This document shows, one piece after another, positions 1 to 12,100 of a stretch of 64,000 nt of DNA. Location: assembly GCA_009746045.1 (NCBI GenBank), contig RPFO01000533.1:1-64000 (forward strand). The letters run 5' to 3'. Origin of the DNA: Mesostigma viride. Lineage: Eukaryota > Streptophyta > Mesostigmatophyceae > Mesostigmatales > Mesostigmataceae. Below the pieces are notes generated by a model. It made no database searches, had not been told where the DNA came from, and saw only the letters and a list, made by a program, of their open reading frames with translations. Position numbers and translations under genes: made by a program. Numbering within the stretch: the stretch's first letter is position 1; the number at the start of each line of letters is the position of its first letter.

Positions 1-960
1 CGCCCGCCCGCCCGCCGCCCGCCCGCCCGCCCGCCCCCGCCCGCCGCCCGCCGCCCGAATGCCCGCCCGCGCCCCGCCGCCCGCCCGCCCACCACCCGCC
101 CCACCACCACCAACCCACCCACCCACCCACCCACCGACCGACCGACCGACCGACCGACCGACCACCGACCGACCGACCGACCGAACCGACCACCGGCCGA
201 CCGACCGACCGACCGACCGACCGACCGACCGATCCGACCGACCCGACCGACCGACCCGACGCGACCGACGACGCCGACCGAGCCGACCGACCGACCGACC
301 GATCCGACCGACCGACCGACCGACGACCGACGACCGACCGACCGACCGACGACCGACCGACGACCGACCGACCGGTCCGACGACACGACCGACCGACCGG
401 CCGACCGACCGGCCGACCGACCGACCGAGACCGACCGACCGACCGACCGACGAATCCGGCCGACCGACCGACCGACCTACATACGACCTACCTACCTACC
501 TACCTACCTACCTACCTACCTACCTACCTACCTACCTACCTACCTACCTACCTACCTACCTACCTACCTACTACCTACCTACTACCTACCTACCTACCTA
601 CCTACCTACCTACCTACCTACCTACCTACCTACCTACCTACCTACCTACCTACCTACCTACCTACCTACCTACCTACCTACCTACCCTACCTACCTACCT
701 ACCTACCTACCTACCTACCTACCTACCTACCTACCTACTACCTACCTACCTACCTACCTACCTACCTACCTACCTACCTACCTACCTACCTACCTACCTA
801 CCTACCTACCTACCTACCTACCACCTACCTACCTACTACCTACCTACTACCTACCTACCTACTACCTACTACCTACCTACCTACCTACCTACCTACCTAC
901 CTACCTACCTACCTACTCACCCACCCACCCGCCGCCTGCCTGCCCGCCCGCCCGCCCGCC
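1..960. repeat. Tetranucleotide repeat block: CCCG, then CCGA, then CCTA
   Basis: About 120 bases of CCCG/CCAC-like repeat are followed by CCGA units with single-base interruptions (about 120-475) and then a nearly pure CCTA array (about 476-915), ending in CCAC/CCCG again. Unit type changes in blocks, as expected for slippage arrays. CCTA is not the TTTTAGGG-type telomere of green algae. The block may lie in a 5' intron or upstream of gene 1. Confidence 0.95.
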
Positions 961-1169
961 CACCGGTAAATGCCTATCAATACAAGCATGGACAGATCAG
1001 TGAGATTGCTATGATATATATGAGACATATGTCAGATTGCTTTCGTGATAGAGGTTCATCCCTGTGTTGTGACCATGCCTGTGTATATATGCTTAATGAG
1101 GTTGGTTTTTGTGTATATATGCTTAATGATGTTGGTTTTCCTAATGTGTGGATGTCTGGATTTCTATGT

Positions 1170-2482
1170 GAGTGCAGCCTATCCCTCGCCACCGCCACCA
1201 CACCGCCACCACCCCCACCTCCACCACCCCCACCTCCTCCACCCCCACCCCCACCCCCACCTCCTCCACCCCCACCCCCACCCCCTCCACCACCGCCACC
1301 ACCACCACCGCCACCGCCCCCTCCACCGCCACCACCCCCAACCCCTCCACCCCCCCACCCCTCCACCCCCTCCACCCCGCCGCCACCACCACCGCCACCA
1401 CCCCCACCTCCACCACCCCACCTCCGCCACCCACCCCCACCCCACCTCCTCCACCCCCCCACCTCCTCCACCCCCACCCACCCCCACCACCGCCACCACC
1501 CCACCGCCACCAGCCTCCCCCCACCACCCCCACCCCTCCACCCCTCCACCCCGCCGCCACCACCACCGCCGCCTCCACCACCACCGCCGCCACCACCACC
1601 ACCACCACCGCCACCACCGCCACCACCACACCACCACCACCGCCGCCACCACCGCCTCCACCCCCACCCCCGCCATCGCCACCGGCCACCGCCACACCAC
1701 CCGCACCGCCACCACCGCCTCCACCACCACCGCCGCCATCGCCCCACCGCCACCCCACCGCCCCGCGCACCCCCCTCCCCCTCCCCCCCCCTCCCCTCCG
1801 CCTCCCCTCCTCCCCTCCTCCCCCGCCCCCCCGCCTCCCCCCCTCCCCCTCCACCCCCCCCCCACCGCCCCCCCTCCCCACCCCCCCCCCCTCCTCCCCC
1901 GCCACCTCCTCCGCCCCGCCCCCCCCCCTCCTCCCCCGCCACCACCCCCACCCTGCGCCAACGCCAACTTGCAAGGGTTCGACGAGCACCCCCTGTCCAA
2001 CACCAACTGGGTCGACACGTTCACTATACCGAAATGGGACCCCTACTTTGGCCCCCTGACCGGCGTGACCATCTACCTCTACGGCCTCGTCCAGGGCAGC
2101 ATGGCCTACGAGTCCCTGGACCCGACCGACGGGATCGTGGTTGTGACCCTGCGGGCCTTTATCACCGTCGACGGGTTCTCGGGCCGACGGAACATCATCG
2201 TTGTGCCAGCTGTCACGCGTACGGAGTTCGCCACCGCCGTGGATGGCAGCATCGACTTCAATGGGGGTGCGGGGAGCACGTTTGACGACGTCCGCGGCAA
2301 CGCGACCAACGTCACTCTCATCGCCGACAGCGCCTCTCTGGAGCAGTTTGTCGGGATAGGGGAGCTCAACTTGAGGGTTATTGCCAACGCGGCGTCCACC
2401 GCGAGCGGTACAGGCAATATTATCACTAGCTTCCGAACGCGGGCGTACGCGTCCATATCCGTGGTGTACGAGTGCAATGGAG
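1170..2482 (+). CDS. Gene 1 exon A: polyproline followed by choice-of-anchor-E-like domain
   Basis: From 1954 the frame is clear and reads 176 residues to the donor at 2483. The sequence starts with CANANLQGF, then has [20 protein letters not shown] and later YESLD. This matches the pattern of choice-of-anchor E beta-sandwich domains, where a 'p-FDP-lG-LtsVt' strand precedes an 'ENld' turn. N-glycosylation sequons (NATN, NVT) fit an extracellular location. Upstream (1180-1950) is polyproline whose frame shifts several times: frame 3 until about 1620, then frame 1. The acceptor at about 1169 (GTGAGTGCAG) is a guess. The exon ends in phase 1 at GGAG/GTGCGT. Confidence 0.7.
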
Positions 2483-3151
2483 GTGCGTGGCCGCTCTACA
2501 CACCGCAACCTTTAACCCCTCAAACCCAAGGCCCTAGAACTCTAGAAGCTCAAACCTGAACCGTTCAACCTTAAACGCATCACCAGCATGCAGGCGAATG
2601 CATCCATCAGCGTTGTGTACGAGTGTCATGGAGGCGTATGGCGGCCCTGCACCGCAGCTGAACTAAGTAAAAAAGTACTCTCCTCTCGGCTAGCGGGGTG
2701 AGTCTTTGCGTGACGATCATGTTAACCTTGACATAAACTCAGACCTTGGAACTCTACATCCCCCGTGGTTGGCGTTGGCGTGGGCGTGGGCGTGGGCGTT
2801 GGCGTTGGCGTTGGCGTGGCCGTGGCCGTGGCCGTGGCCGTGGCCGTGGCCGTGGCCGTGGCCGTGGCCGTGGCCGTGGCCGTGGCCGTGGCCGTGGCCG
2901 TGGCCGTGGCCGTGGCCGTGGCCGTGGCCGTGGGCGTGGGCGTGGGCGTGGGTGTGGGCGTGGGCGTGGGCGTGGGCGTGGGCGTGGGCGTGGGCGAGGG
3001 CGTGGGCGTGGGCGTGGGCGTGGGCGTGGGCGGCGGCGGCTGCGGCGGGGGCGGGGGCGGGGGCGGGTGCGGGGGCGTCCTCGTCGTCGTCCTTGTTGTC
3101 GTCCTCGTTGTCCTCCTCGTCGTCGTCGTCGTCGTCCTCGCCGTCGTCGTC

Positions 3152-3184
<33 letters not shown>

Positions 3185-6100
3185 GAGTGTCCCCTTTCCT
3201 AGCCTTCATGAGCCCTGGCCACCGTTCGCCTTTCCAATGATTTCCTGGGACCTGGGTTGGTAATCTGGCTCAATTCTACGATTAACCAGACCTCATTGCC
3301 CCCCATCCCCCTTGGTCGCTGCAGCCCCCTCAACCAACCAGGCACGCTTGTCAACCAGCCACCGTCAACCAGCAATATAACCATCCACATGATGTGCCCC
3401 CAACCATCCACCCACACCTATCTTGCTGACTCGCAGGCATCCTGGCACCGCACACACCCCGACGCCCACCGGCGCCCAGGCGGCCTCCTTCCCCCCCACC
3501 CCCGCCACGGCCTCCCCCACCCTCGCCGCCACCGCCACGGCCACCCCCACCCTCACCTCCACCTCCTAGGCCTCCGCCTCCATCGCCTCCCCCAAGCCCT
3601 CCACCCAGCCCTCCCCCTAGCCCCCCACCCAGCCCTCCCCCTAGCCCCCCGCCCAGCCCTCCCCCTAGCCCACCACCCAGCCCTCCGCCTAGCCCACCAC
3701 CCAGCCCTCCCCCTAGCCCACCACCCAGCCCTCCCCCTCGCCCTCCACCCAGCCTCCTCCTAGCCCTCCGCCCAGCCCTCCCCCTAGCCCCCCTCCCAGC
3801 CCTCCCCTAGACCTCTGCCCCCATCACCCTCTCCACCCACCACTCAACCGCCTCCCCCCCATCCCCTAGCCCGCCCCCTCCAGCACCACCGCCAGCGTTC
3901 TTAACCCCGCTATCGCCACCACCGAGCCCTGCCCGTTCCCCCCAAGCCCTCCAGCGTCCCCACCTCCACCATCCCCACCACCCGGCCAAACCCAGCCACC
4001 ATCCCCGACCTCTCTGCAATCCCCACTACCTCCACCCTTCCCACCACCTGGGCAAGCCCAACCACCATCCCCACCACCTTCGCCCTCCCTCCTCCCCGCC
4101 CTCCCCTCCACCCTCCCCACCCCCCGGGCAAGCCCAGCCACCATCCCCACCACCTCCCCCCTCCCCTCCCCCTGGACAAGCCCAGTTACCATCCCCACCA
4201 CCACCATCGCCACCACCATCCCCCACCCCTGGGCAAGCCCAGCCACCATCCCCGCCACCTCCGCCATCCCCACCACCTCTACCATCCCCACCACCTGGGA
4301 CAGCCCAGCCACTATCCCCACCACCTCCAATCTCCCCACCACCTTCACCCTCCCCACCCCCTGGCCAAGCCCAGCCACCCTCCCCACCACCTCCGCCATC
4401 CCACCACCTCCACCCTCCCCGCCACCTGGGCAAGGCCAGCCACCCTCCCCACCACCTCCGCCATCCCCACCACCTCCGCCATCCCCACCACCTCCGCCAT
4501 CCCCACCACCTCCACCCTCCCCACCACCTGGGCAAGGCCAGTCACCCTCCCCACCACCTCCACCCTCCCCACCACCTCCACCCTTCCCGCCCCCTGGACA
4601 AGCCCAGCCACCATCCCCACCACCTCCACCCTCCCCACCTCCTGGGCTAGCTCAGTCACCATTCCCACCACCTTCACCCTCCCCTCCTCCCCGCCCTCCC
4701 CCTCCCCCCTCTCCACCCCCTGGACAAGCCCAGCCATCCTCCCCACCACCTCCGCCATCCCCACCACCTCCGCCATCCCCACCACCTCCACTCTCCCCAC
4801 CACCTGGGCAAGGCCAGCCACCCTCCCCACCACCTCCACCCTTCGCACCCCCTGGACAAGCCCAGCCACCATCCCCACCTCCTCCACCCTCCCCACCTCC
4901 TGGGCTAGCTCAGCCACCATCCCCACCACCTTCACCCTCCCCTCCTCCCCGCCCTCCCCTCCCCCTCTCCACCCCCTGGACATACCCAGCCATCCTCCCC
5001 ACCACCTCCGCCATCCCCACCACCTCCGCCATCCCCACCACCTGGGCAAGGCCAGCCACCCTCCCCACCACCTCCACCCTTCCCACCCCCTGGACAAGCC
5101 CAGCCACCATCCCCACCACCTCCACCCTCCCCACCACCTGGGCAAGGCCAGCGACCCTCCCCACCACCACCACCCTCCCCACCACCTCCACCCTTCCCAC
5201 CCCCTGGACAAGCCCAGCCACCATCCCCACCACCTCCACCCTCCCCACCACCTGGGCAAGGCCAGCCACCCTCCCCACCACCTCCACTCCCCACCACCTC
5301 CGCCTCCCCACCACCTCCACCCTTCCTACCCCCTGGACAAGCCCAGCCATTATCCCCACCGCCTCCACCCTCCCCACCTCCTGGGCTAGCTCAGCCACCA
5401 TCCCCACCACCTTCACCCTCTCCCCTCCCCGCCCTCCCCCTCCCCCCTCTCCACCCCCTGGACAAGCCCAGCCACCCTCCCCACCACCTCCGCCATCCCC
5501 ACCTCCTCCGCCATCCCCACCACCTCCGCCATCCCCACCACTTGGGCAAGGCCAGCCACCTCCCCACCACCTCCACCCTTCCCACCACCTCCACCCTTCC
5601 CACCCCCTGGACAAGCCCAGCCACCATCCCCACCACCTCCACCCTCCCCACCTCCTGGGCTAGCTCAGCCACCATCCCCACCACCTTCACCCTCCCCTCC
5701 TCCCGCCCTCCCCTCCCCCCTCTCCACCCCCTGGACAAGCCCAGCCATCCTCCCCACCACCTCCGCCCTCCCCACCACCTCTGCCATCCCCACCACCTCC
5801 GCCATCCCCACCACCTCCGCCATCCCCACCACCTCCGCCATCCCCACCACCTCCACCCTCCCCACCACCTGGGCAAGGCCAGCCACCTCCCCACCACCTC
5901 CACCCTCCCCACCACCTCCACCCTTCCCACCCCTGGACAAGCCCAGCCACCATCCCCACCACCTCCACCCTCCCCACCACCTGGGCAAGGCCAGCCACCC
6001 TCCCCACCACCTCCACCATCCCCCCCACCTCCACCCTCCCCACCACCTCCACCCTTCCCACCCCCTGGACAAGCCCAGCCACCATCCCCACCACCTCCAC

Positions 6101-9100
6101 CCTCCCCAGCTCCTGGGCTAGCTCAGCCACCATCCCCACCACCTTCACCCTCCCCTCCTCCCCGCCCTCCCCCTCCCCCCTCTCCACCCCCTGGACAAGC
6201 CCAGCCGTCCTCCCCACCACCTCCGCCCTCCCACCACCTCCGCCATCCCCACCACCATCCCCACCACCTCCGCCATCCCACCACCTCCGCCATCCCACCA
6301 CCTCCACCCTCCCCACCACCTGGGCAAGGCCAGCCACCCTCCCCACCACCTCCACCCTCCCCACCACCTCCACCCTTCCCACCCCCTGGACAAGCCCAGC
6401 CACCATCCCCACCACCTCCACCCTCCCCCCTCCTGGGCTAGCTCAGCCACCATCCCCACCACCTTCACCCTCCCCTCCTCCCCGCCCTCCTCTCCCCCCT
6501 CTCCACCCCCTGGACAAGCCCAGCCATCCTCCCCACCACCTCCGCCCTCCCCACCACCTCCGCCATCCCCACCACCATCCCCACCACCTCCGCCATCCCA
6601 CCACCTCCGCCATCCCCACCACCTCCGCCATCTTCACCACCTCCACCCTCCCCACCACCTGGGCAAGGCCAGCCACCCTCCCCACCACCTCCACCCTCCC
6701 CACCACCATCACCCTTCCCACCCCCTGGACAAGTCCAGCCACCATCCCCACCACCTCCACCCTCCCCACCTCCTGGGCAAGGCCAGCCACCATCCCCACC
6801 ACCTTCACCCTCCCCTCCTCCCCGCCCTCCCCCTGCACCCTCTCCATCCCCTGGACAAGCCCAGCCATCCTCCCCACCACCTCCGCCATCCCCACCACCT
6901 CAACACTCCCCACCACCTGGGCAAGGCCAGCCACCCTCCCCACCACCTCCACCCTCCCCACCTCCTGGGCTAGCTCAGCCACCATCCCCACCACCTTCAC
7001 CCTCCCCTCCTCCCCGCCCTCCCCCTCCCCCTCTCCACCCCCTGGACAAGCCCAGCCATCCTCCCCACCACCTCCGCCCTCCCCACCACCTCTGCCATCC
7101 CCACCACCTCCGCCATCCCCACCACCTCCGCCATCCCCACCACCTCCGCCATCCCCACCACCTCCACCCTCCCCACCACCTGGGCAAGGCCAGCCACCCT
7201 CCCCACCACCTCCACCCTCCCCACCACCTCCACCCTTCCCACCCCCTGGACAAGCCCAGCCACCATCCCCACCACCTCCACCCTCCCCACCACCTGGGCA
7301 AGGCCAGCCACCCTCCCCACCACCTCCACCATCCCCCCACCTCCACCCTCCCCACCACCTCCACCCTTCCCACCCCCTGGACAAGCCCAGCCACCATCCC
7401 CACCACCTCCACCCTCCCCAGCTCCTGGGCTAGCTCAGCCACCATCCCCACCACCTTCACCCTCCCCTCCTCCCCGCCCTCCCCCTCCCCCCTCTCCACC
7501 CCCTGGACAAGCCCAGCCGTCCTCCCCACCACCTCCGCCCTCCCCACCACCTCCGCCATCCCCACCACCATCCCCACCACCTCCGCCATCCCCACCACCT
7601 CCGCCATCCCCACCACCTCCACCCTCCCCACCACCTGGGCAAGGCCAGCCACCCTCCCCACCACCTCCACCCTCCCCACCACCTCCACCCTTCCCACCCC
7701 CTGGACAAGCCCAGCCACCATCCCCACCACCTCCACCCTCCCCACCTCCTGGGCTAGCTCAGCCACCATCCCCACCACCTTCACCCTCCCCTCCTCCCCG
7801 CCCTCCTCCTCCCCCCTCTCCACCCCCTGGACAAGCCCAGCCATCCTCCCCACCACCTCCGCCCTCCCCACCACCTCCGCCATCCCCACCACCATCCCCA
7901 CCACCTCCGCCATCCCCACCACCTCCGCCATCCCCACCACCTCCGCCATCTTCACCACCTCCACCCTCCCCACCACCTGGGCAAGGCCAGCCACCCTCCC
8001 CACCACCTCCACCCTCCCCACCACCATCACCCTTCCCACCCCCTGGACAAGTCCAGCCACCATCCCCACCACCTCCACCCTCCCCACCTCCTGGGCAAGG
8101 CCAGCCACCATCCCCACCACCTTCACCCTCCCCTCCTCCCCGCCCTCCCCCTGCACCCTCTCCATCCCCTGGACAAGCCCAGCCATCCTCCCCACCACCT
8201 CCGCCATCCCCACCACCTCAACACTCCCCACCACCTGGGCAAGGCCAGCCACCCTCCCCACCACCTCCACCCTCCCCACCTCCTCCAGGCTTGCCACCCC
8301 CTGGACAAGCCCAACCACCATCCCCACCACCTCCACCCTCCCCACCTCCTGGGCTAGCTCAGCCACCATCCACACCACCTTCACCCTCCCCTCCTCCCCG
8401 CCCTCCCCCTCCACCCTCCCCACCCCCTGGACAAGCCCAGCCATCCTCCCCACCACCTCCGCCATCCTTACCACCTCCGCCATCCCCACCACCTCCACCC
8501 TCCCCACCACCTGGGCAAGTGCAGCCACCATCCCCACCACCTCCATCCTCCCCACCACCTCCACCCTCCCCACCTTCCGGGCAAGCCCAGCCACCATCCC
8601 CAGCACCATCACCCTTCCCACCCCCTGGACAAGCCCAGCCACCATCCCCACCACCTCCGCCCTCCCCTCCTTCCCGCCCTCCCCTCCACCCTCCCCACCC
8701 CCTGGACAAGCCCAGCCATCCTCCCCTCCACCTCCACCATCCCCCCCACCTCCAACCTCCCCCCCACCTGGGCAAGCCCAGCCGCTATCCCGACCACCTC
8801 CACCCTTCCCACCACCTCCACCCTTCCCACCACCTCCACCCTCCCCTCCCCCTGGGCAAGGACAACCACCCTCCCCACCATCTCCACCCTCCCCACCACC
8901 TGGACAAGCCCAGCCACCATCCCCGCCACCTGGGCAAAACCAGCCACCATCCCGACCACCTCCACCCTCCCCACCCCCTGGGCAAGGACAACCACCCTCC
9001 CCACGACCTCCACCCTCCCCACCACCTGGGCAAGCCCAGCCATCATCCCCACCACCTCCACTGTCGCCAACACCTCCACCCTCCCCACCCCCTGGGCAAG

Positions 9101-12100
9101 GACAATCACCATCCCCACCACCTCCACCCTCTTCACCCCCTGGGCAAGGACAATCACCATCCACACCACCTCCACCCTCCCCACCACCTTCACCCTCCCC
9201 GCCACCCGGGCAAACCCACCCACCCTCCCCACCACCTCCACCCTCCCCACCACCTGGGCAAGCCCAGCCGCTATCCCCACCACCTCCACCCTTCCTACCA
9301 CCTCCACCCTCACCACCCCCTGGGCAAGGCCAGCCACCATCCCCACCACCTTCGCCATCCCCACCACCTCCACCCTCCCCATCCCCTGGGCAAGCCCACC
9401 CACCATCCCCACCACCTTCACCCTCCCCTCCTCCCCGCCCTCCCCCTCCACCCTCCCCATCCCCTGGACAAGCCCAGCCACCATCCTTACCACCGTCACC
9501 ACCAGCTGCACCCTCCCCACCGCCTGGGCAAGCCCAGCCACCCTCCGCACCACCTCCCCCCTCTCTCCTCCCTTTACTCTCCCCTCCCCCTGGGCAACCC
9601 CAGCGGCCATCCTCACCACCTCCGCCATCCCCATTACTGTCACCCTCCCCACCCCCTTGGCAAACCCAGCCATCCCGGCCTGTTTCCCCACTCTCTCCCC
9701 CATCGTCAGCATCCTCTCCCACGGCGCCATTGCCGCCTTCGGTCCTACCCAGCGCCCCTGCCCGACCTCCCTCCCCATCCCCATCACCGCCGCCGCTGGC
9801 TCCTCCCTCACCACCACCTTCGCCTCCACCAACCCCTACACCACACTCCCCACCACGCTCCCCACCAAGGTTCCCTGCACTGCCTGGTGTTTCTTTGCCC
9901 CCCTCCTCTCCCCAGTACCCTCCGCCTTCACCGTCCCGCCCAGGATCTACCCCACCGCCTTCAACGTCGCCGCCATCAGTGCCTATTTCTCCGCCGCCTC
10001 TTACTCCGCCGCCACTCGTTCCTACCCCTCCCAGTCTTCCCTCCTCGCCTCCTCTCAACTCCCCACCGAATCCCCTGACCCCAGCCCCAGGACATACCAC
10101 CCCCTCGCCGGTCGTAATTCCTCCTCCCCAAGCAAGCCCTCTGCCTCCTTCCACGCCATCATCGCCGCCAGCGCCACCATCGCCCCCTCCACCTGCCTCC
10201 ACCCCTTCCCTGGCACCTCTCTCCCCTCCTCTGCTTCCGCTGTCACCGCCACCATTGCTTGCTCCGCCTCCCACCTCTTCCCAGTCCCCTCCTCCCACAC
10301 CTCTCATCCCTCCGTCCCCGCCACCGCTCTCCCTCCCACCGCCAAGTTCCCCACCACTGCCGCCACCATACTCCTCGCCGCCGCCACCATCCCCTTTGCC
10401 GCTGTCGCCCCCACACCCGCCTAGCCCTCCACTGCCGTCCACGCTGGTGCCGCCACCAACACATCCGCCGCCGCCTCGGCCTGCACCCTCACCACCGCCA
10501 CCCGCTTCTTCGCCACCCCCACCTTTTTCTCCGCCGCCACCCTCACCGGCCCACCCCTCCCCAGCCCCGCCGTCTCAACCCCCTCCGTCCCCACCCCCAC
10601 ACTCCCCACCCCCACACTCCTTGCCACCACCCTCCCTAAACACAGGTAGCCCATTGGCTCCATCCCTCCCCCCTCCATCGCCCCCTCCTCCCCACCCACC
10701 CCCACGATCACCCTCCCCACCCCAGCCGCCCCCACCATCACCCGCACCCCCCCAGCCACCCCCACCATCTCCCCCACCCCCTCAGCCGCCCCCACCATCT
10801 CCCCCACCTCCCCATCCACCCCCACCATCACCCCCACCTCCCCATCCACCCCCACCATCCCCCCCTCCTCCCAGCCCACCTCCACCATCACCACCTCCCC
10901 CCAGCCCACCCCCACCATCACCCCTCCCCCTCAACCCCCACCACCATCACCCCCGCCGCCGCCCCCCCGACAACGCTAAAGAGGTCACCCTCAATATCAC
11001 ATACGGCGGCCTGACTTTCAAGGGCCTCAGAAATTCGATCCACATCATGATAATCAATATAATGATATCCACCGTCGGATCGGACGCTGTACGGACGGTA
11101 GCCATTGAGGACGCCTCCCCATACCCTCCGCCGCTGCCAGCTGGCGCAACCAACTCGTCCGCGCTGCGCATCACGTATACTGTCGAGGTCAACAGCACGA
11201 GTCAAGCAGAGGCGGTTGTGACGGAGATCAACCTGGGCGTCCGTAACGGATCCATCGCGGCGGCATTTCAGGTGTGTGGGTGCAGGAACAGGAAGCTAGT
11301 GTTGTTAGTTAGGAAACGGTTCAGGAATTCCAGGGTGTTGTTGATAGATCCGACGTTTCAGGTGTGTGGGTGCAGGAATAGGGAGTTGGTGTGATTAGTT
11401 ACGACACGGGTCACGAATGCTAGGGTGTCGTTAATAGATCCATTGCGTTTGGTTCCAGGTGGGTGACCACAGCACGAGGGTGCAATAGCAAAACCATGGA
11501 AGAATAGTGCAGGACCTGGGATAGCGGTTTACTCCCAGGACCGCACGGCTACGGATGATCGTAATAGAGCAGCGATAGTAATAGGACCTGGGATAGCGGT
11601 TTACTATCCAGGGCCACACGGCTACGGATGATCGTAATAGAGCAGCGATAGTAATAGGACCTGGGATAGCGGTTTACCATCCAGGACCGCACGGCTACGG
11701 ATGATCATAATAGAGCAGCGATAGTAATAGGACCTGGGATAGCGGTTTACCATCCAGGACCGCACGGCTACGGATGATCATAATAGAGCAGCGATAGTAA
11801 TAGGACCTGGGATAGCGGTTTACCATCCAGGACCGCACGGCTACGGATGATCGTAATAGAGCAGCGATAGTAATAGGACCTGGGATAGCGGTTTACTATC
11901 CAGGGCCACACGGCTACGGATGATCATATTAGAGCAGCGATAGTGAGGGATGGCCTCGTGTGCAAGTCTCTTCTGGGCAAAGTACTCAGCAAATGGGGGC
12001 GTGGGCGGACTCTGTGGGAAGACCCTCTAGGCGGCTTGATTTCACCGCGACGTGATTTTCTCACATCTGTCATTATGTCGTGTTAGCTATCAGATCTAGC

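Noticed and set aside
476-915. CCTA array as a telomere
   Set aside because: Green algal telomeres are TTTTAGGG or TTAGGG-like; this tetranucleotide sits among related CCGA and CCCG arrays typical of slippage.
1045-1170. Hydrophobic MRLVFVYICLMMLVFLMC as the signal peptide of gene 1
   Set aside because: The DNA is an AT-rich direct duplication (GTGTATATATGCTTAATGA twice) and the frame does not continue into the polyproline without a break; kept only as a possibility.
6975-10442. 1,155-codon open frame on the minus strand through the Pro-rich region
   Set aside because: It is the reverse complement of CCX repeats, which lack stop codons; it reads GGGGEGG and VVGRVEVVG and has no domain. The plus strand shows SPPP, splice phases and flanking domains.
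11511-11945. 72-bp repeats as a CRISPR array
   Set aside because: Units are contiguous tandem repeats without distinct spacers, and the context is a eukaryotic intron.
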